A stretch of DNA of 10,153 nucleotides from Candidatus Colwelliibacteriota bacterium (GTDB lineage: Bacteria > Patescibacteriota > Minisyncoccia > UBA6257 > Colwellbacteraceae): positions 1-10,153 of the forward strand of contig JACWAO010000051.1 in assembly GCA_014874305.1 (NCBI GenBank). Reading direction: 5' to 3'. The notes under the pieces were generated by a model. The model was not told the DNA's origin and made no database searches. It saw only the letters and a list, made by a program, of their open reading frames with translations. This document shows positions 5,619-10,153 of the stretch, one piece after another (the stretch's first letter is position 1; each line of letters opens with the position of its first letter). Made by a program: the position numbers and the translations under genes.

Positions 5619-6164
5619 CTAGGCGGGCATCATTTCGACGCCGGCCGCCGCAACTGAGAGACGATACTGGACCTGGACTCCTGCCTGCGTGAGCGGCTGA
5701 CGGCAGGATGCCGCCACGCTCACGTATCGATCTTCCGTCTCCAGCCCGTTCTCGTAGAACGGGTTGTTGTAGACTGAGACTTTCCACACTGCGTCACCGC
5801 ACAAGCGACGAAAGGTCTCGCGGGCCAACGCCAACGAGGCATTGGGCGCGGCGGAACGGCCGAACTCGAATCTGATGACCAGGAACGGCGCACGATCATG
5901 CGCCCTCTCCTGGACGGTTGCCTGGGCCAGTTGGAAGCCGCAGGCTTCCAACCCGGTGAGCGCACCAACCAGCGAGCAGTCATTGGTTGGCTCAATGACC
6001 AACACGCCCGCTCGCGGCCGGTTTGCGCGGACTACCCGATCCACTTCCGTTTCCCGACCCAAGGGTGTTACCCCTGGGAGGAACACGAACTGCCTGTTCG
6101 TGGATGTGAACTGGACGCCGATCATCCGGACACCTAGGTCTAGCGACATCGTCGGGTCGATCAA
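5619..6164 (-). CDS. conserved-looking soluble protein of 181 aa, family not recognised
   Basis: The start is taken as TTG at 6162-6164, because a perfect GGAGGTGA lies 8 nt upstream. An ATG at 6147-6149 is too far from it, and the TTG at 6183-6185 lies upstream of the ribosome binding site. The product begins MIDPTMSLDLG. It has no signal peptide or membrane helix and alternates short hydrophobic strands with charged segments, suggesting a compact alpha/beta protein. It holds three scattered Cys (about 63, 75 and 122) and no motif I can assign. It has its own consensus promoter and strong terminator, so it is a self-contained transcription unit. Local G+C is about 67% (5881-5940) against about 52% in rny, so its composition differs from its neighbours. 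Confidence 0.75.
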   Translation of the reverse strand: MIDPTMSLDLGVRMIGVQFTSTNRQFVFLPGVTPLGRETEVDRVVRANRPRAGVLVIEPTNDCSLVGALTGLEACGFQLAQATVQERAHDRAPFLVIRFEFGRSAAPNASLALARETFRRLCGDAVWKVSVYNNPFYENGLETEDRYVSVAASCRQPLTQAGVQVQYRLSVAAAGVEMMPA

Positions 6165-6169
6165 CTGAG

Positions 6170-6177
6170 TCACCTCC
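6170..6177 (-). promoter_or_regulatory. strong ribosome binding site deciding a TTG start
   Basis: GGAGGTGA on the minus strand is a full anti-Shine-Dalgarno match. It leaves 8 nt from GGAGG to TTG at 6164. The same GGAGGTG with the same 8-nt spacing precedes the 107-aa gene at 7162-7168, unlike most genes here, which lack one. Confidence 0.75.
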
Positions 6178-6196
6178 GGGTGCAAAAGATAGCGAC

Positions 6197-6225
6197 AATA
6201 TACAATTATTCTTTAATTATGTCAA
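6197..6225 (-). promoter_or_regulatory. consensus sigma-70-type promoter of the 181-aa gene
   Basis: On the minus strand a perfect TTGACA (6220-6225) and TATATT (6197-6202) are separated by exactly 17 nt. The predicted leader is about 25 nt and contains the strong ribosome binding site. Confidence 0.85.
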
Positions 6226-6263
6226 TATGCGCGACTAGCTCTTTGACATAGTAAGTAGCGGGA

Positions 6264-6408
6264 AGTATTTACATTGAGCGAGTGAAACGAGTTGGTGCTT
6301 GCGCCGAGCCGCGGTCGCCTTCGCTTGCGAGCTTCGGCGGACTAAATCGAAGTGTTTACGCTGAATAGTATTGAGGTGTTTACACTGAGCGAACGAAGTG
6401 AGTCGAAG
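6264..6408. repeat. mosaic of short dispersed repeats beside tRNA-Arg
   Basis: The spacer between the 181-aa gene promoter and tRNA-Arg holds no gene. It contains three copies of a 15-nt motif close to RGTRTTTACNNTGAR (6264-6278, 6351-6365, 6375-6389) and a GC-rich block with a 21-bp exact match to 2459-2479 (at 6313-6333). A GAGCGAACGAAGTGAGTCGA-type element (6387-6406) runs to within a few bases of the tRNA-Arg 3' end. Confidence 0.65.
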
Positions 6409-6480
6409 TGCGCCCACGAGGAATCGAACCTCGATTACGGGATCCGCAATCCCGTGTCCTGTCCATTAAACGATGGGCGC
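6409..6480 (-). tRNA. tRNA-Arg (anticodon GCG)
   Basis: A complete 72-nt cloverleaf is present. The acceptor stem GCGCCCA pairs with TGGGCGC and the discriminator is A. The D-arm is GTTT/GGAC with G-T pairs. The anticodon stem CGGGA/TCCCG encloses the loop TTGCGGA with anticodon GCG. The T-arm is CGAGG-TTCGATT-CCTCG. CCA is not encoded. GCG reads CGC and CGU directly. Most bacteria instead use ACG edited to ICG by TadA, so this isoacceptor is less usual. A dispersed repeat abuts the 3' end. Confidence 0.93.
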
Positions 6481-6492
6481 GTTTTCCACTGC

Positions 6493-6521
6493 ATTGTATG
6501 GTAAAAACGTTGATCTCGCAA
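6493..6521 (-). promoter_or_regulatory. predicted promoter of tRNA-Arg
   Basis: On the minus strand TTGCGA (6516-6521) and TACAAT (6493-6498) are separated by 17 nt. The -10 lies 12 nt before the tRNA 5' end, the short distance usual for tRNA promoters. The -35 borders the first unit of the heptad array. Confidence 0.7.
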
Positions 6522-6683
6522 AGAATCACGAATCGCGGATTATGGATCGCGAACCGCGTACCATGAATCACGAATCTTAAATTTAATATCTAAAATCGAA
6601 AATCTAAAACTTTCGGCGCCAGATTTTACTTTTAGACTTAAGATTTTAAATTTTCAGTACTCGTATTCCACATTTCAAGTTTC
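6521..6683 (+). repeat. degenerate 7-bp-periodic tandem array (array 2)
   Basis: From 6521 the sequence reads in heptamers: AAGAATC, ACGAATC, GCGGATT, ATGGATC, GCGAACC, GCGTACC, ATGAATC, ACGAATC. AT-rich units follow, such as TAATATC, TAAAATC and GAAAATC, to about 6611. After a 9-nt break (6612-6620) the 7-bp rhythm resumes to 6683 with units such as AGTACTC, GTATTCC, ACATTTC and AAGTTTC. The order, RYGAATC-like units then TTTC-like units, is the same as in array 1 at 2317-2420, and GCGTACC is shared exactly. This accounts for much of the 351-nt gene-free stretch 6481-6831. Confidence 0.65.
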
Positions 6684-6701
6684 AGACAGATCCCTCGATT
6701 T

Positions 6702-6746
6702 AGCCTGCCTCGCCCGTCCGTAGCCTTTGGCGAAGGCGGCCAGGCT
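6702..6746. repeat. small GC-rich palindromic element
   Basis: AGCCTG (6702-6707) and CAGGCT (6741-6746) form inverted ends. Inside, GCCTT/AAGGC (6723-6727, 6733-6737) forms a second stem. It is followed by CAGGG, recalling the CTCAGGG ends of the other dispersed repeats here. It looks like a non-autonomous intergenic repeat. Confidence 0.5.
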
Positions 6747-6778
6747 CAGGGTATTTTGCCGTCTAGGTAAAATAGAAA

Positions 6779-6808
6779 GCCCACCGCGTCTTGCAGACTG
6801 CGGTGGGC
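6779..6808 (-). terminator. strong intrinsic terminator of the 107-aa gene
   Basis: A perfect 9-bp stem GCCCACCGC/GCGGTGGGC (6779-6787, 6800-6808) is extended by an inner GTC/GAC with a single-base bulge and the loop TTGCA. The minus-strand tail is TTTCTATTTTA. It lies 23 nt beyond the stop codon. Confidence 0.85.
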
Positions 6809-6831
6809 GGGGAGAACAACGACGAGGACTC

Positions 6832-7155
6832 CTAGGAAAAGGCGGCATTGCAGACCGCTAAGACAATCAGGCAAACGCCTGCTACCAGTCCGTAGTAGCA
6901 AACGTTTTCGACTTGGTGCGCGAACGCGATCGACGGACCGATGCCGAACGCGGCGAAAGCTCCGGCGAAGCTGCGAAAGGCCGCGTTCGCTAATAGGCTC
7001 GTTCCACCTACCGCGAGGCCGATCGTTCCTGGCACTTGCCAAGACATGACCGCCGACTTCAACGCGCGGATCGTCAGCTCCTGCTCCTCCTCGGCCAGCA
7101 TTGGCCGAACAAGCGTTGTTTTTGTATCTCTGCGCTCGATAACCGATCCCCTCAT
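6832..7155 (-). CDS. small membrane protein of 107 aa, family not recognised
   Basis: The ATG at 7153-7155 is chosen because GGAGGTG lies 8 nt upstream. The GTG at 7162-7164 is part of that ribosome binding site. The protein has a charged N-terminus (about 1-33, including AEEEQE), hydrophobic stretches at about 41-60 and 62-79, and a clear terminal transmembrane helix at about 85-106 (GLVAGVCLIVLAV). Two or three membrane spans are therefore likely. There are Cys at about 86, 94 and 102 near or in the last helix. It has its own promoter and strong terminator. G+C is about 65% in 6961-7020, like the 181-aa gene and unlike the adjacent VIT gene. No function can be assigned. Confidence 0.72.
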   Translation of the reverse strand: MRGSVIERRDTKTTLVRPMLAEEEQELTIRALKSAVMSWQVPGTIGLAVGGTSLLANAAFRSFAGAFAAFGIGPSIAFAHQVENVCYYGLVAGVCLIVLAVCNAAFS

Positions 7156-7161
7156 CTCTAA

Positions 7162-7168
7162 CACCTCC
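7162..7168 (-). promoter_or_regulatory. strong ribosome binding site of the 107-aa gene
   Basis: GGAGGTG on the minus strand lies 8 nt before the ATG at 7155. It is embedded in CCCGGAGGTG, the same decamer that precedes the 181-aa gene, and it settles the start of this gene. Confidence 0.75.
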
Positions 7169-7186
7169 GGGTTCAGACTTGGGTAG

Positions 7187-7215
7187 AATATCCGACACCT
7201 TTACTTCTTTGTCAA
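7187..7215 (-). promoter_or_regulatory. predicted promoter of the 107-aa gene
   Basis: On the minus strand a perfect TTGACA (7210-7215) is followed after 17 nt by GATATT (7187-7192), a 4 of 6 match. TATTCT two bases further on is an alternative -10 with a 19-nt spacer. The predicted leader is about 25 nt. Confidence 0.65.
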
Positions 7216-7260
7216 GAAAACGACGGCCGATAAAAAACTTGCTGATACGCTGGAAAAATA

Positions 7261-7755
7261 CTAATGGATTTTGGTTATCTCGCCGACAATAACGCCGATT
7301 ATTATCGCGGCTCCTCCCAAGAGCGCCATCCGCAATCCATGACTGAGCTGACTGGTATTGGAAATCCTCGCGCTTATAACCCCGACTATAAAAAGGGCGA
7401 TGAGTGAAAACGCTACGGAAAACCAGATAGCATGCGCGGCCGGCATAAATAAGTATGAAACTATCGGAATAAACGAAGCGAGAACGAATGATACAAACAT
7501 TACGGAACCCGCGATATACGCGTTTTTGCCGGGGACCTCTTTTTGAGCCGCGTACTCGGCGGCGGACTGTTCCGACAAAAAACTTCCCACGGCCATGGAG
7601 AACGCCTCTACGAAAGCATAAACTATTCCCGCTAAGACTATGGAAGATGTTGGCAAACCGCTTATATCTATGCCGGATAAAAGCCCGACTGTGGAAACAA
7701 GGCTGTCCGAGACGCCGAAAACTATGCTACGCAAGTTTACGCTGGTTAACTTCAT
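7261..7755 (-). CDS. VIT1/CCC1-family transporter (iron/manganese)
   Basis: The 164-aa integral membrane protein resembles the VIT1/CCC1 family, which moves Fe(II) or Mn(II) across membranes. The diagnostic N-terminus is present: RSIVFGVSDSLVSTVGLLSGI (about 9-29), corresponding to the family's DGLVTT-type first helix. AFSMAVGSFLSEQSAAEY (about 51-68) matches the second-helix SMAxGxxLS motif. Three further hydrophobic helices follow to the C-terminus. The segment between helices 2 and 3 is only about 12 residues, so the large cytosolic metal-binding domain of plant VIT1 is absent, as in several small bacterial members. The usual Asp-Gly of helix 1 is Asp-Ser here. The ATG has no Shine-Dalgarno sequence. 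The gene lies after the terminator of the zinc-ribbon gene, so it needs its own promoter, which I could not place. Confidence 0.85.
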   Translation of the reverse strand: MKLTSVNLRSIVFGVSDSLVSTVGLLSGIDISGLPTSSIVLAGIVYAFVEAFSMAVGSFLSEQSAAEYAAQKEVPGKNAYIAGSVMFVSFVLASFIPIVSYLFMPAAHAIWFSVAFSLIALFIVGVISARISNTSQLSHGLRMALLGGAAIIIGVIVGEITKIH

Positions 7756-7792
7756 ATTTACATGTTATTCGCAAATCGGATATTAAAAAAGA

Positions 7793-7821
7793 AGACACCG
7801 CGCTTTATTAGCGCGGTGTCT
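7793..7821 (-). terminator. strong intrinsic terminator of the zinc-ribbon gene
   Basis: A perfect 11-bp stem (7793-7803 with 7811-7821, core GACACCGCGC) has a 7-nt loop. On the minus strand it is followed by TTCTTTTTTAA. It lies 17 nt beyond the stop at 7839. Confidence 0.9.
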
Positions 7822-7838
7822 GTTCTATAAGAGGATCG

Positions 7839-8108
7839 CTACTCCGCAAACTCTTCACAGTCGCACTCTTTGCACGATCCTATTTCCGGTTCCGCTCCTG
7901 AACCGGAGCGCGTAGAGTGGTCAAGCATGGTGTGGCCGCATTTCTTGCACTCCTTAAGTAAAGAAAACGAACCATTGCCCTGGCTTTCGATTTTCTCCAT
8001 TGTTCTGCCGCTATTTATTTTCCGACCTTTTATATTACTTAAAAGCCGTTTTTGGTCGTACTGGTCTTTCTGGAGTATTTTAAAGAGAATCGGATACTCT
8101 TCAGCCAC
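7839..8108 (-). CDS. small zinc-ribbon-like protein, unknown function
   Basis: The 89-aa product, read from GTG at 8106-8108, begins MAEEYPILFKILQ. A basic middle part (KRLLSNIKGRK) comes next. The C-terminal half has two CxxC pairs, ECKKCGHTM at about 53-61 and SCKECDCEEF at about 78-87, plus a His in the loop. Such paired knuckles normally bind one zinc and occur in nucleic-acid or protein-binding modules. The start is uncertain, because the only in-frame initiator near the promoter, GTG, overlaps a strong AAGGAGGTG ribosome binding site. An internal ATG at 8000 would leave 53 aa and has no ribosome binding site. A consensus -10 promoter upstream and a strong terminator downstream show that it is a real single-gene unit. 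Confidence 0.7.
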   Translation of the reverse strand: MAEEYPILFKILQKDQYDQKRLLSNIKGRKINSGRTMEKIESQGNGSFSLLKECKKCGHTMLDHSTRSGSGAEPEIGSCKECDCEEFAE

Positions 8109-8127
8109 CTCCTTCTCGTCCGCCTCT

Positions 8128-8154
8128 ATTATACCTTCTTTTATTCTCTGTCAA
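8128..8154 (-). promoter_or_regulatory. predicted promoter of the zinc-ribbon gene
   Basis: On the minus strand a perfect TATAAT (8128-8133) lies 15 nt from a perfect TTGACA (8149-8154). The overlapping TTTTGA (8151-8156) gives the ideal 17-nt spacing. It lies about 20 nt before the GTG, just downstream of the peptidase gene stop, where no terminator is evident. Confidence 0.65.
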
Positions 8155-8173
8155 AAACCATAAATTATTGCCC

Positions 8174-9478
8174 TTACCCGGATATCTCTATCTTAGAGAT
8201 TCCGAAAATCTCACCAAAAGAATAATGTGAGGAAAAACTTATGTCGTTGCCGTTCGGTATGTACGGATCGCGCATAATGTAGTTGCCTCTGCTCCCGCTT
8301 ACCAAGACGACATAGTGCGTTCCTCCATAGGCGTGAAGCCCGACTATTACTGGATTGCCAGTGGCTAACGTTTTATCTATGTATGATGATTTACGCGTCG
8401 CGCTTACTCCATCAACGTGAATAGTAAACAAAAGATAAGCCGGATAATAAGCCGCGAAATTACTCGGATTATTATTTATGGTTACCGGCGTTACGTCGCG
8501 GTAGCCGTAGTGGGTCATTACCATGGCCATCGATGTGATAAGGCACCCGTCGCTTGCCAAGGTGTATCGCGTCCCATTAAGCGGAACGGCGCCCCACGCC
8601 GTGTCGCGCTGGTTATAATAACATCCCCACGAGTCGCACACGGTTTGATCTCCCAAAAGTTTTGAACCTCCGGCGTTCTGGGTGAATTTAGAGAAGTTGT
8701 CCAGCTCCGCTTTAGCCTGCGCTAGTAGTCTCTGATAAACCGATTCCTTGGCGTTCGTCTCCGCCAGAAGTTGTGTTTTAGCCTGTTCGGTTGCCGCAAG
8801 AGATTGCTTTTGCGACACTAGTACCGCCTCTTGCTTCGCCAGCGCATCATGTTTTTGCTGTGATATATTCTGAGAATCGGTCAGACTGCTTTTCTGCGTT
8901 TGCAGGGTGTTTATATCGTTTTGAATGCCGCTCTGCATTTCTAAAATAGCGTTGATATCGTCAGCCGCTTGAGACAGCCCCCCGGAGGAGAGTAGCTGTT
9001 CGATAAGCGTCTGGCCGTCAGACACCTGCAGGTTCCTCAGTTCTTTTGCCAGCGCCTGTCTCTGAGTGTCGATTGTTTGGCTTGTGTTAGTGATCTGTCC
9101 TCCGAGTTGCTGAATCTGAAGTTCGGTGGAGTTGATCTGTTTTTGCGTGACGAATATTCCCGCTTCCACCTCACGGTGCTGTAAATCTAACGCGCTAATC
9201 GCCTGATTCAGCGTCGCTTTATCACTGCCAATCTTTTTTAACTCCGCTTGATATTCCACTATCTGCTGGTTTAGTATCGCTATTTGCTGATCGTTGGCGT
9301 TAATCTGGTCCTGCAGAGAAGGCGTGCTCGTGGCTGTCGTGGTGGCGACGGTTGACGGCTGTGAAACGCTTTGCGCGGATGCGGCGCTAGCCGCGGCCAG
9401 AAGAACAGCCGCGCACGTCGCTAAACATCCTCGCAAAACCTTGATTGCCGGTTTTTCTCCGCTCCATAGATAATGCAT
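8174..9478 (-). CDS. secreted coiled-coil protein with C-terminal C39-like cysteine peptidase domain
   Basis: The protein has 434 aa. A signal peptide at about 1-35 has a long basic n-region, a core ending AAVLLAAASAAS, and an ASA-Q site. A Ser/Thr-rich linker follows to about 52. A long Gln/Leu/Ile-rich coiled coil (about 53-262) resembles the N-terminal part of CwlO or PcsB peptidoglycan hydrolases. The C-terminal domain (about 279-434) matches the papain-like peptidase C39_2 fold. Its candidate active site is Gln290 (YYNQRD), Cys312 (SDGCLITSM), His388 (GGTHYVVLV) and Asp404 (IMRDPY). All key residues are present, so it is probably active. The combination suggests surface cleavage of peptidoglycan or protein, controlled by the coiled coil. 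AGGA lies 7 nt before the ATG. It is divergent from the GH1 gene. Confidence 0.85.
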   Translation of the reverse strand: MHYLWSGEKPAIKVLRGCLATCAAVLLAAASAASAQSVSQPSTVATTTATSTPSLQDQINANDQQIAILNQQIVEYQAELKKIGSDKATLNQAISALDLQHREVEAGIFVTQKQINSTELQIQQLGGQITNTSQTIDTQRQALAKELRNLQVSDGQTLIEQLLSSGGLSQAADDINAILEMQSGIQNDINTLQTQKSSLTDSQNISQQKHDALAKQEAVLVSQKQSLAATEQAKTQLLAETNAKESVYQRLLAQAKAELDNFSKFTQNAGGSKLLGDQTVCDSWGCYYNQRDTAWGAVPLNGTRYTLASDGCLITSMAMVMTHYGYRDVTPVTINNNPSNFAAYYPAYLLFTIHVDGVSATRKSSYIDKTLATGNPVIVGLHAYGGTHYVVLVSGSRGNYIMRDPYIPNGNDISFSSHYSFGEIFGISKIEISG

Positions 9479-9496
9479 AATCTATTCCTATGGGTT

Positions 9497-9526
9497 ACTA
9501 TACAACAAAAGACTTTTTACGCGCAA
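9497..9526 (-). promoter_or_regulatory. possible promoter of the peptidase gene
   Basis: On the minus strand TATAGT (9497-9502, 5 of 6) is preceded after 18 nt by TTGCGC (9521-9526, 3 of 6). The predicted leader of about 12 nt contains the AGGA ribosome binding site. Confidence 0.45.
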
Positions 9527-9552
9527 AAACAGCGATTAATTTTTCATACAAG

Positions 9553-9578
9553 ACGCATGAAATGCGTGGTACTATAAA
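9553..9578 (+). promoter_or_regulatory. candidate operator and -10 element of the GH1 gene
   Basis: ACGCAT (9553-9558) and ATGCGT (9562-9567) form a perfect 6-bp inverted repeat around GAA, ending 5 nt before a TATAAA -10 hexamer (9573-9578). The ATG at 9585 lies 6 nt past the -10, so the transcript would start at or next to it and be leaderless. No Shine-Dalgarno sequence is present. The palindrome overlaps the spacer of the promoter, where a repressor could bind. Confidence 0.4.
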
Positions 9579-9584
9579 ACAACT

Positions 9585-10153
9585 ATGGGCGAACTAAAAT
9601 TCCCCCAAAATTTTCTCTGGGGCGCGGCAACCGCGAGTCACCAGGTAGAGGGCGATGCCCGTAACCAGTGGAGCGAGTGGGAAAAATCGCCGGCTCGTTT
9701 GGCACAGCTTACAAAGGACAGGTTGATTGCCAAATATGGTAAGGAGAATTTTATCTCCGGCCGCGCGGCCGACCACTATAACCGATATGAGGAAGATTTT
9801 AAATTAGCGAAAGAGCTCGGTCATAACGCGACGCGCATTTCTCTCGAGTGGTCGCGCATTGAACCTCGCGAAGGGGAATTTGATACGGAAGCCATCGAAC
9901 ACTACCGCCGCGTCATCGCATCAATTCGAAATAACGGCATGGAACCGTTTGTTACTCTTTGGCATTGGACTTTCCCCTTATGGTTCCGCGACAGAGGCGG
10001 GTTTGAACGGAAACGCAACGCGAAATATTTTACGAGGTACGCGAAGAAGATGACAGCCGAACTGCGGGACGTTAAATTTTGGTTGACGTTGAACGAACCG
10101 GAGCTTGTTACTGGCCATAGCTATCTTTTTGGTTTATGGCCGCCGCAAGCCAA
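9585..10153 (+). CDS. glycoside hydrolase family 1 (beta-glucosidase-like), N-terminal part, runs off the window
   Basis: GH1 enzymes hydrolyse beta-glycosides such as cellobiose or beta-galactosides by a retaining mechanism. The visible 189 codons begin MGELKFPQNFLWGAATASHQVEG, the family N-terminal signature with the substrate-binding Gln20. RISLEWSRIEPREGEFD follows at about 84-100, then TLWHWTFPLWF at about 124-134 with His127. TLNEPE at about 168-173 carries the acid/base Glu171. The second half, with the nucleophile in the ENG motif, lies beyond the window edge. No signal peptide is present, so the enzyme is probably cytoplasmic. Substrate specificity cannot be judged from this half. 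Family assignment is secure. Confidence 0.93.
   Translation, partial: MGELKFPQNFLWGAATASHQVEGDARNQWSEWEKSPARLAQLTKDRLIAKYGKENFISGRAADHYNRYEEDFKLAKELGHNATRISLEWSRIEPREGEFDTEAIEHYRRVIASIRNNGMEPFVTLWHWTFPLWFRDRGGFERKRNAKYFTRYAKKMTAELRDVKFWLTLNEPELVTGHSYLFGLWPPQA

Noticed and set aside
5842..6168. Plus-strand ORF of 108 aa opposite the 181-aa gene
   Set aside because: It has no promoter or ribosome binding site on that strand, while the minus-strand frame has both plus a terminator. High G+C explains the long open antisense frame.
6243..6271. Plus-strand promoter divergent from the 181-aa gene promoter
   Set aside because: TTGACA is perfect (6243-6248) but the best -10 at 17 nt, TATTTA, matches only 3 of 6. 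No gene or stable RNA follows before the convergent tRNA-Arg.
7200..7260. Terminator after the VIT gene
   Set aside because: A TTTTTT run follows on the minus strand, but no stable stem precedes it. Transcription may run on into the 107-aa gene.

Overview
The window reads as a chromosomal segment of an uncultivated Candidate Phyla Radiation (Patescibacteria) bacterium, most likely Parcubacteria-like. This is inferred from gene content and style: a LamG protein whose visible part resembles pilin-like surface proteins of that group, RNase Y, a small HU, an ECF sigma/anti-sigma/secreted-protein operon, a coiled-coil C39-type secreted protease, tRNAs without encoded CCA, several starts with no Shine-Dalgarno or apparently leaderless, and many dispersed palindromic intergenic repeats. 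All genes read with UGA as stop, which argues against Gracilibacteria and Absconditabacteria. No rRNA, transposase, CRISPR array or phage gene was seen.

Layout. Plus strand, 1-2840: the C-terminal part of a LamG-domain surface protein, rny (RNase Y), a repeat-rich spacer, and hup (HU). A bidirectional terminator at 2877-2900 separates these from a minus-strand block. That block (5029 to 2913) is a three-gene operon: ECF sigma factor, a single-pass membrane protein overlapping it by 4 nt (probable anti-sigma), and a secreted helical protein. An AAC-N16-CGTT element just upstream of the sigma gene predicts autoregulation.

Minus strand, 5086-9478: tRNA-Gly(TCC), a small proline-rich membrane protein, an unrecognised 181-aa protein, tRNA-Arg(GCG), an unrecognised 107-aa membrane protein, a VIT1/CCC1-type transporter, a small zinc-ribbon-like protein, and a secreted coiled-coil C39-like cysteine peptidase. 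The 181-aa and 107-aa genes look alike in construction. Each has a TTGACA promoter, a GGAGGTG ribosome binding site 8 nt from its start, about 65% G+C in sampled stretches against about 52% in sampled rny and VIT stretches, and a strong hairpin terminator. At the right edge, divergent from the peptidase, the plus strand begins a glycoside hydrolase family 1 gene that runs off the window.

The most notable non-genic structure is a pair of degenerate 7-bp-periodic arrays (2317-2420 and 6521-6683). They share a consensus and the exact unit GCGTACC. Other repeat families include a 21-bp exact match between two spacers and a CCTTCGACA..CTCAGG element that also sits inside the anti-sigma coding sequence.
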